Source: an uncultured Oscillospiraceae bacterium
GTDB lineage: Bacteria; Bacillota; Clostridia; Oscillospirales; Oscillospiraceae
DNA length: 7,830 nucleotides
Assembly (NCBI GenBank): GCA_944385595.1
Contig: CALWXY010000074.1
Location: forward strand, 1 to 7,830
Direction of reading: 5' to 3'
The translations under genes were made by a program, and so were the position numbers. This document shows, piece by piece, positions 5,395 to 7,830 of the stretch. Under the pieces are notes generated by a model that did no database searches, was not told the origin of the DNA, and saw only the letters and a list, made by a program, of their open reading frames with translations. The first letter of the stretch is position 1, and every line of letters begins with the position of its first letter.

Positions 5395-5572
5395 GACGCC
5401 TCGCAGAGTTCGCGCCCGCAGGCGCGAAAAGAATTTAATCATTTTCTCCGGCGACATGCGCGGCGGAGAAAATTCTTCTCAGGCCGCAAGCGTGCGAGGC
5501 ACAGCCGAGTGCGACGCAGCGGCCTGCAAGCCCCTCGGAAGAAAAGGCCGCGCCTTTTCTTCCGAAAAAATA
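5395..5572. repeat. Structured non-coding element between two terminators
   Basis: No gene is visible. Strong inverted repeats fill the stretch: TTCGCGCC (5409-5416) with GGCGCGAA (5421-5428); ATTTTCTCCG (5441-5450) with CGGAGAAAAT (5464-5473); TCGGAAGAAAAGGC (5535-5548) with GCCTTTTCTTCCGA (5552-5565), a 14-bp stem with a 3-nt loop. Two longer-range pairs are also possible and interlock: GCCTCGCA (5398-5405) with TGCGAGGC (5493-5500), and CAGGCCGC (5480-5487) with GCGGCCTG (5519-5526). It may be an interspersed intergenic repeat or a small structured RNA; I see no clear promoter for it. Confidence 0.4.
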
Positions 5573-5600
5573 GAGGGAAGCTGAGCTTCCCTCATTTTTT
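5565..5600. terminator. Bidirectional intrinsic terminator, serving the iclR-family gene
   Basis: GAGGGAAGC (5573-5581) pairs with GCTTCCCTC (5585-5593) around a 3-nt loop. On the minus strand the hairpin is followed by TATTTTTT (5572-5565), ending the regulator transcript 13 nt after its stop codon. On the plus strand ATTTTTT (5594-5600) follows, so it can stop transcripts from either side. Confidence 0.88.
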
Positions 5601-5605
5601 ATTGC

Positions 5606-6385
5606 TTATTTCTCGCTGTAGCCAAGTCTGTGCGATATCTGCATGGCCGCGTCGCGCAGGACGGGGAGAATCTCCGCCCGGACGCGCTCCGGCTGCATGA
5701 CGTTCGCGTCGCCAAATACGCTCATCGCGGCGACGACGGCGCCGGTGTAGTTCCGCAGCGGGAAGGACACGCAGCGCAGGCCGATTTCGCACTCCTCGTC
5801 GTCGAAGGCCCAGCCCTGCTCGCGCACCTTTCTCAGCTCTGCGAAGAGAGCCTCGCTGTCGCAGATGGTGTACTCGGTGAGGCGCTCAAGCCCCTTCTCG
5901 GCGATGTAGCGGCTCACGTCCTCGTCGCTCATGGCGGCGAGCAGAATCTTGCCGGAGGCGGCGGTGTGCAGCGGGGAGCGGCGGCCTATGTGCTGGAGTA
6001 TGCGCCCGGCGGCGGGGGCGGGGTCTATGCAGTCGAGATAGACGCAGCTGCCCTCCTCCGCGACGACGAGGCAGGCGCCCAGCTCAAAGCGCATGGACAG
6101 CCGCGTCACGAAGCCCGCGGCGAGGCCGCGCATACTCGAATAGCTGCCGAGATTCGCCCCCAGCGCGCAGACCTTCCAGGTCAGGCCGTAGCGCAGGGAC
6201 TCGGGGTCCTGGTAGATATAGTTGGAGTTCATCAGGGAATTGAGATAGCGCAGCACAGTCGGCTGCGTCATGCCGACGGATTCGGCCAAATCCTGCAGGC
6301 GCACCGGCAGCTTGTGCGCCGCGAGGCACTCCAATATCTGCATGAGCTTGTCCGAGGACTGGCTCGAGACTTTTTCCGATTTCAT
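5606..6385 (-). CDS. IclR-family transcriptional regulator
   Basis: IclR proteins are dimeric DNA-binding regulators of catabolic genes that sense a small metabolite. The product has 259 residues, usual for the family. The N-terminal winged helix-turn-helix lies at about 10-70, with DLAESVGMTQPTVLRYLNSL (32-51) as the helix-turn-helix. The effector domain follows, with the typical GRRSPLHTAASGKILLAAMS (134-153) and EECEIGLRCVSFPLRNYTG (197-215). I chose ATG 6385 because GAGGGTG (6397-6391) precedes it by 5 nt. An upstream in-frame start at 6457 would lie before the promoter found at 6414-6442. The gene diverges from the dehydrogenase at 6579, which is therefore its likely target. The effector is unknown. 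Confidence 0.92.
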   Translation of the reverse strand: MKSEKVSSQSSDKLMQILECLAAHKLPVRLQDLAESVGMTQPTVLRYLNSLMNSNYIYQDPESLRYGLTWKVCALGANLGSYSSMRGLAAGFVTRLSMRFELGACLVVAEEGSCVYLDCIDPAPAAGRILQHIGRRSPLHTAASGKILLAAMSDEDVSRYIAEKGLERLTEYTICDSEALFAELRKVREQGWAFDDEECEIGLRCVSFPLRNYTGAVVAAMSVFGDANVMQPERVRAEILPVLRDAAMQISHRLGYSEK

Positions 6386-6413
6386 TTCGTCACCCTCAAA
6401 TCTTACTATAATT

Positions 6414-6442
6414 AATATAAGATTCTCGGCGCTTCTTGTCAA
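6414..6442 (-). promoter_or_regulatory. Sigma-A type promoter of the iclR-family gene
   Basis: On the minus strand TTGACA (6442-6437), a 17-bp spacer and TATATT (6419-6414) form a near-perfect housekeeping promoter, about 30 bp before the chosen ATG. An operator-like site (6444-6460) lies directly upstream of the -35 box. Confidence 0.85.
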
Positions 6443-6443
6443 T

Positions 6444-6460
6444 AAGTTGAAAATCAAAAT
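6444..6460. promoter_or_regulatory. Operator-like site A (next to the iclR -35 box)
   Basis: The minus strand reads ATTTTGATTTTCAACTT. Its first 14 bases differ from site B (6538-6554) at one position only. It lies 1 bp upstream of the -35 box of the regulator's own promoter, a position suited to autoregulation. Confidence 0.5.
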
Positions 6461-6464
6461 TTAA

Positions 6465-6478
6465 TTCGATTTATCGAA
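6465..6478. promoter_or_regulatory. Perfect palindrome TTCGATTTATCGAA between the divergent promoters
   Basis: TTCGAT and ATCGAA form a 6+6 inverted repeat with a 2-bp centre. It differs from sites A, B and C, lies midway between A and C, and shares its last base with C. It could be a second regulator's site or part of a larger operator. Confidence 0.35.
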
Positions 6479-6494
6479 ATTTGATATTGAAATT
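6478..6494. promoter_or_regulatory. Operator-like site C (covers the mmsA-like -35 box)
   Basis: AATTTGATATTGAAATT matches site B at 14 of 17 positions. It covers the -35 box TTGAAA (6487-6492) of the dehydrogenase promoter, so a bound protein would block RNA polymerase. Confidence 0.5.
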
Positions 6495-6515
6495 CTATTT
6501 TGAGTTTGATATAAT
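6487..6515 (+). promoter_or_regulatory. Sigma-A type promoter of the aldehyde dehydrogenase gene
   Basis: TTGAAA (6487-6492), a 17-bp spacer and a perfect TATAAT (6510-6515). The predicted start near 6522 leaves a leader of about 57 nt holding operator-like site B and the ribosome binding site. Confidence 0.85.
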
Positions 6516-6537
6516 CTTGACGATAAAAGGAAAACTC

Positions 6538-6554
6538 ATTTTGATATTCAAAAT
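6538..6554. promoter_or_regulatory. Operator-like site B (downstream of the mmsA-like start site)
   Basis: ATTTTGA-TAT-TCAAAAT is a perfect 7+7 inverted repeat. It lies in the 5' leader about 16 bp after the expected transcription start, where a bound repressor would act as a block. It is the best-formed of three related sites. Confidence 0.55.
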
Positions 6555-6578
6555 CAAATTTTCAAGGAGGTCATTCAA

Positions 6579-7830
6579 ATGAGCACGATAGTGCGCAAGA
6601 AATACTTTGCCGGCGGCGAGTGGCTGGACACCAAGTCCGGCAAATACATGCCGGTCTATAACCCCAGCACGGGCGAGGTTCAGGCCGAGGTGCCCTGCTG
6701 CACGGCGGACGAGGTGGCCTACGCCATCGAGTGCGCGAAGAAAGCCTTCCCGGCCTGGCGCGACACCCCTGTGATGAAGCGCGTTCAGGTTCTCTACCGC
6801 TTCCGCGACCTGCTCGAGCAGCACTGGGACGAGCTGACCGAGTGCTGCGCCCGCGAGCACGGCAAGAACTGGGCCGAGTCCGCCGGCGACATCGCCAAGG
6901 TCAAGGAGCCCGTCGAGCTCGCCTGCGGCACCCCCAGCCTCATGATGGGCGAATCCCTGATGAACACCTCCACCGGCTACGACACCGTGAGCTACCGCGA
7001 GCCGCTCGGCGTCTTCGCCGGCATCGCGCCCTTCAACTTCCCCGGCATGATTCCTATGGGCTGGATGACCCCGCTGTGCATAGCCACCGGCAACACCATC
7101 GTCATCAAGGCCGCCTCCAAAACCCCGCTGACCTCCATGCGCTGCGCCGAGCTGTGGCAGGAGGCCGGTCTGCCCGCCGGCGTCCTGAACCTCGTGACCT
7201 GCACCAGAGCCGAGTCCGAGCAGTTCCTGACCCATCCTGACATCAAGGGCGTCTGCTTCGTCGGCACCACCGGCGTCGGCAAGCACATCTACAGCGTCGC
7301 CGACGAGCACGGCAAGCGCGTCCAGGCCCAGACCGAGGCCAAGAACCACGCCCTCGTCCTCGAGGACGCCGCGCTCGAGCGCACCGCCCACGGCATCATC
7401 AACTCCGCCTACGGCTGCGCCGGTGAGCGTTGCATGGCCCTGTCCTGCGTCGTCGTGCAGGAGAGCGTCGCCGATAAGCTCGTCGCCCTCATCAAGGAGT
7501 ACGCGAGCGAGCTGAAAATTGGCCCCGCCTACGACAAGACCACCCAGCTCGGCCCCGTGGTCGACGCCGCCCACAGGGCCAAGATTGAGAAGTGGATTGC
7601 CAAGGGCGTCGAGGAGGGCGCCGAGCTCGTGCTCGACGGCCGCGGCGTCAAGGTCCCCGGCTATGAGAACGGCTTCTACCTCGGACCCACCATCCTCGAC
7701 CATGTCACCGAGGACATGAGCGTCGGCCAGGAGGAGATCTTCGGACCGGTGCTGTGCATCAAGCGCTGCAAGGACTTCGAGGACGGCCTGCGCATGATGA
7801 ACGCCAACCGCTTCGCAAACGGCAGCGTCA
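6579..7830 (+). CDS. MmsA/IolA-type (methylmalonate-semialdehyde) aldehyde dehydrogenase, 3' end outside the window
   Basis: The reading frame is open for 417 codons to the window end; the family has about 485-500 residues, so roughly 70-80 are missing. ATG 6579 follows AAGGAGG (6564-6570) by 8 nt. Family members oxidise methylmalonate or malonate semialdehyde with NAD and CoA to propionyl- or acetyl-CoA in valine, inositol or beta-alanine breakdown. Seen here: APFNFPGMIPM (150-160, with oxyanion N153), VIKAASKTP in the cofactor site, ACGTPSLMMGES (MmsA-like), and the catalytic AGERCMALS with C285. Where ordinary aldehyde dehydrogenases have the general-base Glu before LGGK, this protein has Q251 before TEAKNH, in line with the CoA-acylating branch, which has Asn there. 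Exact substrate is not settled; an IclR regulator diverges from it. Confidence 0.85.
   Translation, partial: MSTIVRKKYFAGGEWLDTKSGKYMPVYNPSTGEVQAEVPCCTADEVAYAIECAKKAFPAWRDTPVMKRVQVLYRFRDLLEQHWDELTECCAREHGKNWAESAGDIAKVKEPVELACGTPSLMMGESLMNTSTGYDTVSYREPLGVFAGIAPFNFPGMIPMGWMTPLCIATGNTIVIKAASKTPLTSMRCAELWQEAGLPAGVLNLVTCTRAESEQFLTHPDIKGVCFVGTTGVGKHIYSVADEHGKRVQAQTEAKNHALVLEDAALERTAHGIINSAYGCAGERCMALSCVVVQESVADKLVALIKEYASELKIGPAYDKTTQLGPVVDAAHRAKIEKWIAKGVEEGAELVLDGRGVKVPGYENGFYLGPTILDHVTEDMSVGQEEIFGPVLCIKRCKDFEDGLRMMNANRFANGSV

Noticed and set aside
5630..6415. 261-codon ORF on the plus strand opposite the IclR gene
   Set aside because: Antisense shadow; the minus-strand IclR product has full domain structure, promoter and ribosome binding site.
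6495..7703. 402-codon ORF on the minus strand
   Set aside because: It is antisense to the aldehyde dehydrogenase, covers that gene's promoter, has no family-like sequence, and is rich in Gly, Ala, Val and Leu, as expected of the shadow of a GC-rich gene.
1..7830. CRISPR array, tRNA, insertion sequence or phage genes
   Set aside because: No regularly spaced direct repeats, no cloverleaf with conserved loops, and no transposase or integrase-like product were seen on either strand.

Overview
The window looks like chromosome of a high-GC member of the Firmicutes, most likely class Clostridia (an Oscillospiraceae-like gut anaerobe). The basis is the gene order rpmG-secE-nusG-rplK-rplA, strong AAGGAGG-type ribosome binding sites, a tetrahydrofolate (THF) riboswitch in front of folT, and GC-rich genes with AT-rich control regions. 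The genus is inference. I see no phage, insertion sequence, CRISPR array or tRNA.

Layout. (1) 1-387: no gene; a densely structured non-coding stretch that may be an interspersed repeat. (2) 388-2801, minus strand: a transcription/translation operon, rpmG (L33), secE, nusG, rplK (L11) and rplA (L1). It has a near-consensus promoter at 2773-2801, a structured leader of about 120 nt, a likely L1-binding autoregulatory element between rplK and rplA, and a 12-bp-stem terminator at 388-424. rplK and rplA both start with TTG. (3) 2840-5357, plus strand: folC, a THF riboswitch, folT (folate ECF transporter S component) and ruvX/yqgF, which overlaps folT by 4 nt. FolT brings folate in and FolC traps it as polyglutamate; the riboswitch lets cellular THF turn down import. 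(4) 5361-5600: two terminators enclosing a second structured non-coding element. (5) 5606-6385, minus strand: an IclR-family regulator. It is divergent from (6) 6579 to the window edge, plus strand: an MmsA/IolA-type aldehyde dehydrogenase cut off by the window end. The AT-rich region between them carries a good promoter for each gene and at least three related 17-bp near-palindromes placed at the promoter elements, as expected for local control by the IclR protein.

I found no clearly new kind of system. The best leads are the operator array between iclR and the dehydrogenase, the expression platform of the THF riboswitch, and the two structured non-coding elements. All long ORFs antisense to the genes named here look like by-products of GC-rich codon use.
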